Assembly (NCBI GenBank): GCA_050742155.1
Contig: JBOGFC010000154.1
Span: 1-33,212 of the forward strand
Direction: 5' to 3'
Length of the DNA stretch: 33,212 bases
Origin: JBOGFC01 sp050742155
GTDB taxonomy: Bacteria; Actinomycetota; Acidimicrobiia; Spongiisociales; JALYHC01
Within the stretch, counting starts at the first letter, position 1, and every line of letters starts with the position of its first letter. The notes under the pieces are model-generated. The model searched no databases. It had not been told where the DNA came from and worked only from the letters and a program-made list of their open reading frames with translations. Below are positions 33,017 to 33,212 of this stretch, piece by piece. The translations under genes and the position numbers were made by a program.

Positions 33017-33212
33017 ATGGCAGTAGATCCCGGTGCGGCCGAGGTCATCGATGGCATCATCGCCGCGTACACGGGAAGACAGGCCGACCGAGTGTTGGGT
33101 TACTTCAGCACGGAAGCGCGGGTGGTCGGCAACCTTCCGCATGAGGATTGGTCGGCGAGCGATCCGGCCTTTCGTCGTTACCTGGACGGCGAACTCAGCG
33201 CCTTCACAAACC
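33017..33212 (+). CDS. SnoaL/NTF2-like protein, 3' end cut by the window
   Basis: The first 65 codons of a gene with a strong GGAGAGGAGGAGAG ribosome site before the ATG at 33017. It reads AAEVIDGIIAAYTGRQADRV then LGYFSTEARVVGNLPHEDW and SDPAFRRYLDGEL. The pattern (an N-terminal helix, then a strand with F-x-x-D/E-A-x-V at the cone opening) fits SnoaL-like or nuclear-transport-factor-2-like folds, which include small cyclases, isomerases and non-catalytic proteins. It diverges from the class I terpene-synthase-like gene across 91 bp. The frame is open to the end of the window. Confidence 0.6.
   Translation, partial: MAVDPGAAEVIDGIIAAYTGRQADRVLGYFSTEARVVGNLPHEDWSASDPAFRRYLDGELSAFTN

Noticed and set aside
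1..33212. CRISPR arrays, tRNA and rRNA genes
   Set aside because: No regularly spaced repeats and no T-loop or anticodon-arm patterns were found on either strand by eye.

Overview
The window is about 33 kb of very GC-rich, densely coding DNA with many GTG starts, short or absent leaders and actinobacterial-style genes (Lhr helicase, HTH_42 winged-helix protein, MsiK-dependent type sugar importer, large cyclase/ATPase/TPR protein). It most likely comes from an uncultured or poorly studied member of the Actinomycetota. That placement is inference; no rRNA or tRNA gene is present to test it.

Layout. 1-1.7 kb: an MFS transporter translationally coupled to a ChrB-C type chromate-resistance protein. 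1.8-8.6 kb: a gene graveyard. It holds a frameshifted LolA/RseB-like protein, a frameshifted ACT-domain protein, an intact GYD-domain gene, an IS element with paired terminal repeats and a badly decayed DDE transposase, an intact second MFS transporter, an 83-bp second copy of the chrB 3' region, a deletion-ridden FAD-oxidase relic, an intact RibD_C/DHFR-like gene and a frameshifted STAS gene. 8.6-14.9 kb (minus strand): an operon of ureohydrolase (agmatinase family), a signal-peptide-less PBP1-type ligand-binding protein and the giant helicase Lhr, with the STAS relic last. 15.2-15.7 kb: a MazE/MazF-like pair in which one extra base spoils both the antitoxin stop and the toxin frame.

15.8-23.5 kb: a compact oligosaccharide-utilisation operon. 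It has a LacI repressor with a perfect operator palindrome inside its own promoter, a CUT1 substrate-binding lipoprotein, two permeases, a secreted glycoamylase-like (GH144/DUF3131-like) protein and a cytoplasmic GH39-like glycosidase. No transport ATPase is encoded, so a shared MsiK-type ATPase is implied. The logic would be secreted depolymerisation, import, intracellular hydrolysis and derepression by the product. 23.5-25.4 kb: a winged-helix HTH_42 protein with the QxQ motif, then relics of a PQQ sugar dehydrogenase and a tyrosine recombinase.

25.5-33.2 kb: the most interesting part. A 1401-residue protein has the architecture of mammalian soluble adenylyl cyclase (two cyclase domains, a P-loop ATPase, a TPR-like tail). 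Divergent from it is a 644-residue protein whose C-terminal half looks like a class II terpene-cyclase alpha/alpha barrel with a degenerate acid motif. Convergent to that are a class I terpene-synthase-like protein carrying both a D-rich motif and an NSE-type motif, and, 4 bp downstream of it, a 73-residue protein resembling NHLP (nitrile-hydratase-like leader) proteins. A class II-like plus class I-like pair with an NHLP-type small protein is my best candidate for an undescribed biosynthetic system. The window ends inside a SnoaL/NTF2-like gene.
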